Virus record (IMG/VR): IMGVR_UViG_3300048672_000154
Location: 1 to 26,484 of that record
Origin: a virus
Strand: one strand, 5' to 3'
DNA: 26,484 nucleotides
Both the position numbers and the translations under genes were made by a program. Under the pieces are notes generated by a model that was given only the letters and a program-made list of their open reading frames with translations, made no database searches and was not told where the DNA came from. Below, in pieces: positions 7,613 through 15,336 of the stretch (its first letter is position 1; each line of letters begins with the position of its first letter).

Positions 7613-9001
7613 ATGGCACTTTCAGGAATGTTTCAGCCGTTGTTAAATCAAGGCACTACTCCTCCACCTATTGCACAACCTCAGCAACAAGCTGATCCTT
7701 ACGCTGGGTTCCAATGGAATAAAATTGATCCTAGTCAGTACATGAATCCAGATCAAAGCGCAGCTTGGGATTTAGGTAATGTTCCTAAAAATTTAGGTTA
7801 TTCCGGAAATGTGTGGGATTCTACACAACAGGGTGGTTTTGGTGAGAATGGTAATGACATGCGGGAGATGTTTTCTCCTAACCAAGGTTTCCTTGATTGG
7901 TTAAAACAAAACAACTACTCTATTGGTCAAAGTTATGGTCCTGGTGGTGAGCAGAAACGTGGGACTGCTCATCAGGGAATTATAGGAGCGGACGGCAAGC
8001 CTGTTGGAGTAAATAGCTTCGAGTATGATAATACTGGTGGCTGGATGGGTAAAGTAGTGCCAGGTGTATTAGCTGGCATGCTTGGTGTAGCAGGTGCAAG
8101 TGCTTTGGGCTTTGGTCCGGCTGCCGGTGGTGCAGCAACATCTGTGCCGGCGGGTGGTTTGCCTGGATCGTTGTATCCGGGGCTTGGTGCTGGGACTAGT
8201 GCCGGTGCAACCCTTCCAGCAGGAGTTGCTGAAGCAATTGCCGCTGATGCCACTGGTGCTGGTGCCGCAGGTGGTTTTAATGCCGCTATGGACTCTCAAC
8301 TCGCTAATCTAGGTGGCGATGCTGTTTGGGGTGGTGCTGGTGGTGGTATGACTGGAGCTACTGTGGGAGGTTCTATTCCATCAGCAGTTAATCTTGGATC
8401 ATTAGGTGGCACACTAAGCACAGGTGCTGGTTTATCTTCCGTATTCAATGCTGCTAAAGATTCACAGGCTGCATCAGAACAATTAGGATATAATCCTGCT
8501 ACTATGTCTGGTCCAACAAATCCAGCCATACCAATAGGATTCCCAACTGGTGCTAAAACTCTTACTGATATCCTTACCGGTGCAGGAAAGAATCTGTTTA
8601 ATAATGCAACCTCTCCAAATGGTCTTGGAAACCTTCTGGGATTGATAAATGCTCGCAACCAGCGTAATGGTTGGGACGAGCAAATGAGAGAACTTGATAA
8701 GAACTTTTCTGTTGACAGCCCATATGCAAAGAATATGCGCCAGCAAGTTGAGCGCAGGGATGCTGCTGCTGGGCGTAATAGTCAGTATGGTACTCGTGAA
8801 GTGGAACTTGCCGGTAACTTAGCTGAAAAGAAAGCCAACGCAGTCAAGGATTTAATCACTATGCAGAATAACAAGTATGCTGCTGACAATTCATTCAATC
8901 GTGATCTAGGTGCGATGTTTAGTGCTGGTGGCAATAACAGTATCTTCTCTGGACTAAGTTCTAGTTTCCAAGATTTACTAAAATTAATTGGTGAGGGCTA
9001 A
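7613..9001 (+). CDS. Probable DNA ejection (internal virion) protein, Gly/Ala-rich
   Basis: A 462-residue protein. The Pro/Gln-rich N-terminus leads to a long Gly/Ala-rich central part (about 145-300) with hydrophobic stretches such as VVPGVLAGMLGVAGASALGFG that could insert in membranes. The C-terminal part is helical, with a SPYAKNMRQQVERRDAAAGR block and SQYGTREVEL at about 371-397; I have met this type of block in podoviral internal proteins. Its place between the tail genes and two further large helical proteins corresponds to the P22 gp7/gp20/gp16 cassette, whose products are injected with the DNA. The start has AAGGA 6 bases upstream. Confidence 0.6.
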   Translation: MALSGMFQPLLNQGTTPPPIAQPQQQADPYAGFQWNKIDPSQYMNPDQSAAWDLGNVPKNLGYSGNVWDSTQQGGFGENGNDMREMFSPNQGFLDWLKQNNYSIGQSYGPGGEQKRGTAHQGIIGADGKPVGVNSFEYDNTGGWMGKVVPGVLAGMLGVAGASALGFGPAAGGAATSVPAGGLPGSLYPGLGAGTSAGATLPAGVAEAIAADATGAGAAGGFNAAMDSQLANLGGDAVWGGAGGGMTGATVGGSIPSAVNLGSLGGTLSTGAGLSSVFNAAKDSQAASEQLGYNPATMSGPTNPAIPIGFPTGAKTLTDILTGAGKNLFNNATSPNGLGNLLGLINARNQRNGWDEQMRELDKNFSVDSPYAKNMRQQVERRDAAAGRNSQYGTREVELAGNLAEKKANAVKDLITMQNNKYAADNSFNRDLGAMFSAGGNNSIFSGLSSSFQDLLKLIGEG

Positions 9002-9003
9002 AC

Positions 9004-9990
9004 ATGCCACAAGTAACCACAGAATACCCTGATCTGAGCCAGATGTTTGGTGCTCAGTCTGCTATGCCCGCTATTCTTGGGATGGAGCGTTTTAGACAAG
9101 CCCAACAAGCACAACAAGGTAACATGGCGGATCAAGCACAGCAGATGCAGATCGCCAAAGATCGTGCTCCTGTTGATCTGGCCCACATTGCTTCACAGAC
9201 TAGTGAGGCTAACGCCAGAGTTCCTTTTATTCAAGCACAAACACAAGGTTTGAATCTGACAAATGAAGTCACAGCCGGTATTCCGAAGGAGGAGCGAATT
9301 GCTGCCCATCGGACTAAGATGGCCAAAGAAATGGGCAATGATCAATTAGACGCACAGGAAGCGCAGCTAAACAAGATTATGTTAAATCCCCATATCACCC
9401 CGGAGGCTCGTCAACAAGTACGTGCTCTCCTGGATGAAATGCCAAAGATTCGTGCAGAAAAACTCAAATTAGCTTCTCAAGAGGCTATTCATAAATATGA
9501 TTCTGATACTCGTGCGCAGGCATCCCGCGATGTAGCTGGAATCAATAAGGACCGTGCTCTCGAAGTTCAACGACTAAAGAATGAGGCGGCTCAGAAGGGT
9601 AATGCAATTCTTAATGCTGCTAAAGCTGGTAAGTTAGACCCAGCGCATGCTCTAGGCTCTTTAAGTGTACTTGCTGCCTTTGAGAAAGACCCAGAAATCC
9701 AGGCAACATATCAATCAGTTGCAGATCAGATGGATGTGTGGATCAAGCAGAAGGAACGTGAGAAGGCTGCTGCTGTTCCGCAAGTTGCTCCAGATAAGGT
9801 TCCTGGTGCTCCATTGACCACACCAGTACCACCTGTTGCTACTCCACGAGTGATGCCAAAAGCTGCATCAGCACCATCACCGGATTTACAGAAGGCTGTT
9901 ACAACCTCTGGATGGGCTTGGGAACCAGATAAGTATGACTATAGAATTGGACCAGACGGAAAAGTACAACGCAAGCCGAAAGGTAAATAA
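9004..9990 (+). CDS. Probable DNA ejection protein, helical
   Basis: A 328-residue, Gln/Ala/Lys-rich, mostly helical protein (AQQAQQGNMADQAQQMQ near 33-49, and long charged helices between 95 and 260). A Pro/Ala/Val linker near 260-300 precedes a short C-terminal element ending in a basic KVQRKPKGK. No catalytic motif or membrane helix is visible. It lies between two other probable ejection proteins with a 2-base gap before and a TAATG overlap after, the place occupied by gp20-type proteins in P22. The function is inferred from context and composition. Confidence 0.58.
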   Translation: MPQVTTEYPDLSQMFGAQSAMPAILGMERFRQAQQAQQGNMADQAQQMQIAKDRAPVDLAHIASQTSEANARVPFIQAQTQGLNLTNEVTAGIPKEERIAAHRTKMAKEMGNDQLDAQEAQLNKIMLNPHITPEARQQVRALLDEMPKIRAEKLKLASQEAIHKYDSDTRAQASRDVAGINKDRALEVQRLKNEAAQKGNAILNAAKAGKLDPAHALGSLSVLAAFEKDPEIQATYQSVADQMDVWIKQKEREKAAAVPQVAPDKVPGAPLTTPVPPVATPRVMPKAASAPSPDLQKAVTTSGWAWEPDKYDYRIGPDGKVQRKPKGK

Positions 9991-12900
9991 TGAGTGATTG
10001 GGAAACAGCCGGTGACGGTTGGGAGACTGCCGAAAGCGGTTGGGAGACTGCTTCTCCTACAAAAGGCAAAGCAGTTATTCCAGGCACTCCTCCACAACCT
10101 CAACGTCCATCAACGGATGCTGAGAAGGACAAAGCTTACGCTAAAAATATACTAGGTGTTCCAGTAGGTATCGGTGAACAAGCACTGAATTTGATGGGTG
10201 GTATTGGGGGTCTGTTTACAGCCCCTATTGGTGCTACTCTGAATAAGTTGAATGCTCTTGGAACAGGTAAGTCTACTGACTGGCTAAAGGATTATGAATC
10301 TATCCTCCAGGCGTCTGGACAAACAGGTACTAACCTAATGCCAGATGCTGAAGTCTTGGATTCAGGTTCTAGGGATGCTATCTCTAAGCAAGTTGGTAAC
10401 GTTGTCAATAACGTTCTAGGACCACTCGCTGGTGGGCCATTCCCACATAGTCCTCCATTCCTACGCAACACATACAAAGAGCCCAAGCCTAAAGTTGATG
10501 TGGAAGGTATTATTGCTAAGAGCAAAGAACCTGTTGGCCCTGCTGATGCTACGGAACATCCAGCTCCTATTCCCAATGAGGCTCAAACTGAGCTTCCAGA
10601 TGGAGCCATGATCCAGGCACCACAATATGGGGTTATGAAGGGTATGTCTCGTATTGATGAGAATGGCATCCCCATCAAGGCGGATTTGTCTATGGAAGTC
10701 CAAAACATGGAGAACCCTCTACAGCGTAATCTGTGGGGGGATGAACTCCCACGTAAGTCTGAACAGGAAGCTCCAAGAGGTATTACCACGGCTATGGATC
10801 AGATGCAGCCGGGCATGCGGTCAGGAGCTATCTTCCGAGAAGGGCTCCAGGAACCTCTAGAAGCGCCCAAGGACCTCTCAAAGGCTGTGGAGGATGCCAC
10901 CCTACCTTATCAGTCAAAAGAAGGCCCATTCAGCCTTCCAGACACCGCTATGGGCAAATTGGTTCCCAATGAGATAAACGGTGGTATGGGTAGTGGGCAG
11001 GCTGGTAAGATTAACCTTAGAGACATTCAGGAGACTTTTGCCAGATTTAAAACTGGTGTGGCAGATGCCCATGAATATCTTAAAGCCTGGACTGGTGCTT
11101 TTAATCCAGTTGAATGGAAAAACAAATTAGAAGATTTACGTGATCCAAAAGCTCGTAGTACCATCGTATTTATGTCACCTGGTGTATTTCATGATTTGGC
11201 GGATCAAAGAAAAAAAGGTTATTTGAGTGGGCCACTTCCTGAAATAAAAAGAGAAAGCATTCGTGAAGGTTTACAAAGTAATGAGGGTTTGTCTGATATT
11301 CCAACCTTATTTACCAAGACTGATCCTAAAACTGGGGAAACCCAAGTGTGGGGACATGAAGGCAGACATCGGATGGATGTGTTCAAGGAAAATGGTATTG
11401 AAGCTGTTCCTGTGCATATCCGTGATCAGACAATTAGATGGGGAGAAGTAGAAAAACTCCCACACACAATTGTTGGTGAGACTGGGAATTCATTTAACTT
11501 TCCACATATTCTTACAGACCGTCAATGGGCTAAAGGACAGACAGAAAGGTTGCCAGTTGGAGAAGCACGCGACCTTGGTCCAATGCATCGTGATTTACAA
11601 ATCTTGAATGATTTGCCTAATTCAGAACAGAGGGCCAGAGATGCTATTGCAGAGCAACTTAATCATGGTATTGGTGGTACTCAACGTGGTGCTTTACTAG
11701 TCCCAGGTAAGCGCAAGCCTAGACCAGATACAGTTGCTGAACCTACAAGCCCAGAGAACATCGCCCTTAAAGCAGAACGCGCTGCTAAAGCCAAAGCTCT
11801 TGGACTAGAGGGAACACCTTACGAGAATGTGACTACTCTAGAAGATGTTCTATCCGATCCAGGTAAAGATATCAGCAAGAACCCAGCCAGAGATTATGCT
11901 AGTTCTGGTGTGAACGGCATGGTATATCGTAACACCGATAACCGTGTGCTTAAGTACGTTCGCCACATCTTCACAGAATCTCGCCAGATGGCGGAAGCAT
12001 TCTCTACCAAGCATGTAACCGGCAAGGAAGGTGTCAACAACGTCTACCGTAAGCTAGATAAAGGTGAATGGCCTCTGGTAGCAGAAGCACTCCAAGAAGG
12101 TTCACGCCAGAAGATAAAGTTAACTGAAGAAGCCATGACTGCTATGGGCATGTCTGACAATCAGAAGGCTATGGTAAATCGTGTGTACACGGCTCTAGAT
12201 GCTATGTACAAGATTGGCAATGATGCCCTTGAGAATGCTGGTTTTAAACCTCTAGATTACCACCCCGGTTATGTGCCTTCTATGTTTAGTGGGGCATTCA
12301 CATCTTTGGTTGGTGAGTACAAGGTTAACAAGGACGGCAGCAAGACGTTTCACACTAAAACTGTGGTGCAGGCTGACACACTATGGGGCCATAACAAGGG
12401 GCTAGAACATCCTTCCTTGAAGGGACTGGATGTAATTCCACTTGGCCGCAAAGGACTCAATACCAAGACTGGCTACAGCCGTGTGTATGATGGCTTTAAT
12501 GATATTATTTCAGAGATTGCCAAGCATGATCCTGAGTTTGCTGATCTAAAGGCCGAGGTCGATCACCATATCGCAGAGTCCACCAAGAAACTATATCAGT
12601 TCGACGTGCACGAAAAGCGTAAGACTGGTGTTGTTGGAGCCATGGGTAATAAGCCCTGGCTGGATCAACAGACTAATGCCAAGCAGTTCCTGGAAGGAAT
12701 GATCAACTACCTGGAAGAAGGTAGCCGCTATTACTCCTATCAAGATGCTCTTAACAAGGCAGGAGAAGTCACAGCACACCCTGACCTACAGAATATGCCA
12801 AACACACTGGCTTATGTAGATCGTTACGCCAAGCATGTGGCAGGCAAAAATCTGTCTGTATTCGGTGCTGCCGGTAATGCTCTAATTGATTTCGCTACTA

Positions 12901-14396
12901 CAGCCAATTTGGTTGGTCCACATGTAGCTAAGGATGTGTCATCCGCCATGCGTACAGTCAGTGGTGTACACATGATGGGTCTTTACAATCCAGCATTCCT
13001 ATTAACACAGTTATCACAGTTCTGGACTGGTGGTATGCCAGAGGGCACTGCAATTCGCAATGCCACTGGACTGTCTCACGTAGACATGACTGCTGGGTTT
13101 GCTAAAGCTATTTTCCAGAACAGCGCCGTGTTTATGGAGAAGGTGCTAGGGAAAGAACTTTCCTACACAGAACCATACATGCGGGATGCCTACAATTGGG
13201 CGCAAGAACAAGGCATGATGCACTTCTCTGAAGCTGAATTGGCACGAGATGTGTTGCAATCCAATACATCACGAGTGGCTAAACGCGTTGCCACCGCTCC
13301 AATGTGGCTTGGTGAGAACATGACACGCCCACCTATCTATATGTGGTATGTGGAAATGTTCCATCGTGCTGGCTTGGAAGGTAATGAGTTGTATACCACT
13401 GCCAAGAGAGCATCAGATTATGCTATGGTGGATTACCACCCTGACGAACGTCCGATGATCTATAGTGCACTTGGTCAAGGTGGACAGTTCATTGGTGGTC
13501 TAACTACCTACAAGCACAACCTGATGGATCAATGGACCACACGTCTGTCTGAGCCTATTAAGAATCCAGAAGCTCTGGCAGCCATGTTTGCTGGTGCTTA
13601 TATGTTCTATGGTATCTCCGGATTACCTGGTTACCAGGAAGCTGACTTGCTGGTGCAAGAATTAACCTCCATTGGCAAAGGCAACAACGGTAAGACCATT
13701 CGCCAGTTAGCCACTGGCAGTATGGAAAAGAGCAAACTGTGGGATGGGGTTTTGTCTGCGACAACAGGGATTGATTTCCAGTCTCGCATGTCGATGGCGA
13801 ATCTGATTCCCGACGGACCGGTGGCCAGCGTCGTTGGTCCACATATAATGAACCTAGCTAACATTCTAGCTAAGGGTATTACATATGCCCGGAATCCTAA
13901 TGAAGCTGCTTTGAAAGATTTTGCCTATACAGCAACACCAGTTGGTATGAAGGGCCTGGCTGAAGATGCCCTGTATACCGATAAGGAAAATTATGTTCTG
14001 AATAACAAGGGACAGCGTAAGTATGAGTCACCTAGAGGCACTAATGATGCCGGCCTAGATGAGCGCAACACCCGCAAGTACCTTGGTATCCGTCCCATTA
14101 GGGAACGGTTGTATGATGAAAACCTTTACGCTAGAGACAAAGCATATAAGAATATGACAGATGGTCAGAGACAAGCTATGAACAGATTGACTGCTTCTAT
14201 CAATATGAAAGACGAGAAAGGCACTGAAAAGGCAATCAGTGACTATCAAGCGGAAGGGGGTGATCCTAAAAACCTCAATAACGCCTACTTTAAGCAATTG
14301 TTAGAGGATGCTGGTATGTCCGGATTACAACGCCGGATCATTGCACCAAAGAACAATATAGGTAGTATGAATAAGTACAGGGAGTATCAAGAATGA
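9990..14396 (+). CDS. Giant internal virion / ejection protein with ParB-like module
   Basis: At 1468 residues this is the largest gene in the window and sits at the gp16 position of the P22-like cassette. It opens with three 7-residue repeats containing WETA (residues 4-20). A Gly-rich hydrophobic segment follows at about 52-85. At about 389-510 there is a domain with SPGVFHDLADQ, a GHEGRHRMDVF motif near 453-463 and a following VPVHI, which recalls the ParB/sulfiredoxin-like nuclease fold often found in phage polyvalent proteins. The rest is long and mostly helical with hydrophobic stretches (for example AAMFAGAYMFYGISG near 1197-1211). It probably enters the cell with the DNA and spans the envelope. 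Lytic-transglycosylase motifs were not seen. Confidence 0.68.
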   Translation: MSDWETAGDGWETAESGWETASPTKGKAVIPGTPPQPQRPSTDAEKDKAYAKNILGVPVGIGEQALNLMGGIGGLFTAPIGATLNKLNALGTGKSTDWLKDYESILQASGQTGTNLMPDAEVLDSGSRDAISKQVGNVVNNVLGPLAGGPFPHSPPFLRNTYKEPKPKVDVEGIIAKSKEPVGPADATEHPAPIPNEAQTELPDGAMIQAPQYGVMKGMSRIDENGIPIKADLSMEVQNMENPLQRNLWGDELPRKSEQEAPRGITTAMDQMQPGMRSGAIFREGLQEPLEAPKDLSKAVEDATLPYQSKEGPFSLPDTAMGKLVPNEINGGMGSGQAGKINLRDIQETFARFKTGVADAHEYLKAWTGAFNPVEWKNKLEDLRDPKARSTIVFMSPGVFHDLADQRKKGYLSGPLPEIKRESIREGLQSNEGLSDIPTLFTKTDPKTGETQVWGHEGRHRMDVFKENGIEAVPVHIRDQTIRWGEVEKLPHTIVGETGNSFNFPHILTDRQWAKGQTERLPVGEARDLGPMHRDLQILNDLPNSEQRARDAIAEQLNHGIGGTQRGALLVPGKRKPRPDTVAEPTSPENIALKAERAAKAKALGLEGTPYENVTTLEDVLSDPGKDISKNPARDYASSGVNGMVYRNTDNRVLKYVRHIFTESRQMAEAFSTKHVTGKEGVNNVYRKLDKGEWPLVAEALQEGSRQKIKLTEEAMTAMGMSDNQKAMVNRVYTALDAMYKIGNDALENAGFKPLDYHPGYVPSMFSGAFTSLVGEYKVNKDGSKTFHTKTVVQADTLWGHNKGLEHPSLKGLDVIPLGRKGLNTKTGYSRVYDGFNDIISEIAKHDPEFADLKAEVDHHIAESTKKLYQFDVHEKRKTGVVGAMGNKPWLDQQTNAKQFLEGMINYLEEGSRYYSYQDALNKAGEVTAHPDLQNMPNTLAYVDRYAKHVAGKNLSVFGAAGNALIDFATTANLVGPHVAKDVSSAMRTVSGVHMMGLYNPAFLLTQLSQFWTGGMPEGTAIRNATGLSHVDMTAGFAKAIFQNSAVFMEKVLGKELSYTEPYMRDAYNWAQEQGMMHFSEAELARDVLQSNTSRVAKRVATAPMWLGENMTRPPIYMWYVEMFHRAGLEGNELYTTAKRASDYAMVDYHPDERPMIYSALGQGGQFIGGLTTYKHNLMDQWTTRLSEPIKNPEALAAMFAGAYMFYGISGLPGYQEADLLVQELTSIGKGNNGKTIRQLATGSMEKSKLWDGVLSATTGIDFQSRMSMANLIPDGPVASVVGPHIMNLANILAKGITYARNPNEAALKDFAYTATPVGMKGLAEDALYTDKENYVLNNKGQRKYESPRGTNDAGLDERNTRKYLGIRPIRERLYDENLYARDKAYKNMTDGQRQAMNRLTASINMKDEKGTEKAISDYQAEGGDPKNLNNAYFKQLLEDAGMSGLQRRIIAPKNNIGSMNKYREYQE

Positions 14397-14434
14397 AAAA
14401 GAAATCCGGTGGTGGTGGCAAGAAACGCTGCTAA
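14393..14434 (+). CDS. Tiny 13-residue basic peptide ORF
   Basis: ATG 14393 overlaps the preceding TGA (ATGA) and has AGGGAG at 14379-14384 with 8 bases of spacing. It encodes MKKKSGGGGKKRC and stops at 14434, just before the terminator. The strong ribosome binding site and coupled start make translation plausible. The sequence is Lys/Gly-rich with a terminal Cys. I do not know a function. It may be a small virion or membrane-associated peptide, or chance. Confidence 0.45.
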   Translation: MKKKSGGGGKKRC

Positions 14435-14442
14435 CAAAGAAT

Positions 14443-14466
14443 AAAGGCCCCGAAAGGGGCCTTTTT
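14443..14466. terminator. Bidirectional intrinsic terminator between convergent operons
   Basis: A 9-bp perfect stem (AAAGGCCCC at 14443-14451, GGGGCCTTT at 14456-14464) closes a GAAA tetraloop, and the T run ends at 14466. Read on the minus strand, the same hairpin is followed by TTTATT. It sits in the only gap between the rightward virion genes and the leftward replication genes and can stop transcription from both sides. Confidence 0.9.
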
Positions 14467-14469
14467 CAT

Positions 14470-14919
14470 TTATAGCTTGTACTCTTTGATCCCTCGTCCT
14501 GTATTAGGGTCATGCTTGGAAGCGATCCTTACCGCCTCGGCAGGAGTTGCTCCAGCAGCCATAGCGGCAATAGCCAAGTGCATACCACTACCGATAGAAA
14601 AGTAAGGTTCATCAATCTGCATCCAATTTTGTAGATTAGTTCCATGATAGATTTTACCTTCATCTGTTAACATCAGTAATTCAATATTCTTGAGCTTTGG
14701 TGGTTTGTCAGTTGGCACAGCAAACCATGCCACTAACTCTCCCCAAATATCAGCATTGCCGGCAAAGCCAATGAGAACACGTTTCGCACCGAAGATACTC
14801 TTTGCTACCTCTGGCTTTAAATCAACTACTTTAGTCTTGCCTTTGAACTTAATTCCACCTGAATGGGTGAACTGAAGGTCACAGGCAATCCCAGTTTTAT
14901 TTACTGCTATTGTTGTCAT
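14470..14919 (-). CDS. HslV/proteasome-beta-like Ntn-hydrolase (peptidase)
   Basis: A 149-residue protein resembling the HslV peptidase. It begins MTTIAV, so removal of Met would expose the Thr nucleophile as in HslV. The catalytic Asp (IACDLQFT, HslV Asp17) and Lys (KGKTKV, HslV Lys33) are both present, as are GFAGNAD (HslV GFAGGTAD) and IGSGMHLAIAA (HslV IGSGGPYAQAA). It is shorter than HslV (about 175). The frame opens upstream to a TTG at 14931, but ATG 14919 is in a TAATG overlap with the preceding stop and gives the expected N-terminal Thr. It is the last gene of the leftward operon. No HslU-like ATPase is in the window. A self-compartmentalising protease of the phage, or a partner for host HslU, is inferred. 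Confidence 0.78.
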   Translation of the reverse strand: MTTIAVNKTGIACDLQFTHSGGIKFKGKTKVVDLKPEVAKSIFGAKRVLIGFAGNADIWGELVAWFAVPTDKPPKLKNIELLMLTDEGKIYHGTNLQNWMQIDEPYFSIGSGMHLAIAAMAAGATPAEAVRIASKHDPNTGRGIKEYKL

Positions 14920-14951
14920 TATACGCCGCAAGACCCTCCATGGCCGGTGAT
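14919..14951 (-). repeat. Downstream copy of the reductase C-terminal tail
   Basis: The last ten codons and stop of the HNH gene encode ITGHGGSCGV. Eight residues equal the reductase tail at 15304-15336, but of those eight codons seven differ at the third base. I count 19 of 30 identical bases. The stop is shared (TAA). Confidence 0.8.
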
Positions 14952-15314
14952 GTCGAGATACTCAATGGCTTTTTCGAGGTTCTCTTTTGAGTCTTGGAAG
15001 TGGCCGAGGGCTCGATTACAGTTGTTGCAGAGGAGCCCGCGAATTTCTTTCGTTTCGTGGCAGTGGTCAACATCTAAATTCCTACCTTCTTTTGGAGGTT
15101 TACCACAGATAGCGCAAACCCCGTTTTGTTTACGAAGCATTTCTAACAAGTCTTCTATGGTAAGGTTGTACCTAGATTTAAGAGAACGTTTAGAGGTTCG
15201 CTTGATTACACGATCTTTATTAGCTTCGTAGTATTCTCGGTTACGCTCTTTCTCCGCTTCTTTGTTTTTATCGTACCAAACCTTGCCGTATTTCTGATAA
15301 TGGTTAGACACCAC
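14919..15314 (-). CDS. Endonuclease VII-type HNH nuclease, probable mobile gene
   Basis: A 131-residue protein with a basic helical N-terminus and a His-Me finger domain of the T4 endonuclease VII type. Zinc-type pairs CAIC (67-70) and CNNC (96-99) flank the catalytic LDVDHCHE segment (80-87), followed by N100. GTG 15314 is preceded by AGGGGAGG at 15320-15327, inside the last codons of the reductase gene. The final residues (ITGHGGSCGV) copy the end of the upstream reductase (ITGRGGTCGV). The stop forms a TAATG overlap with the HslV-like gene. This layout suggests a free-standing homing endonuclease inserted at the reductase 3' end. The alternative is a true Holliday-junction resolvase of the phage. 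Confidence 0.8.
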   Translation of the reverse strand: MVSNHYQKYGKVWYDKNKEAEKERNREYYEANKDRVIKRTSKRSLKSRYNLTIEDLLEMLRKQNGVCAICGKPPKEGRNLDVDHCHETKEIRGLLCNNCNRALGHFQDSKENLEKAIEYLDITGHGGSCGV

Positions 15315-15336
15315 AAGTGCCTCCCCTACCAGTAAT
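15304..15336 (-). repeat. Upstream copy: reductase C-terminal tail
   Basis: The last ten codons and stop of the ribonucleotide reductase encode ITGRGGTCGV. The HNH start (GTG 15314) lies inside this copy in another frame, and its AGG-GGA-GGC codons act as the HNH ribosome binding site. Pairs with the copy at 14919-14951. Confidence 0.8.
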
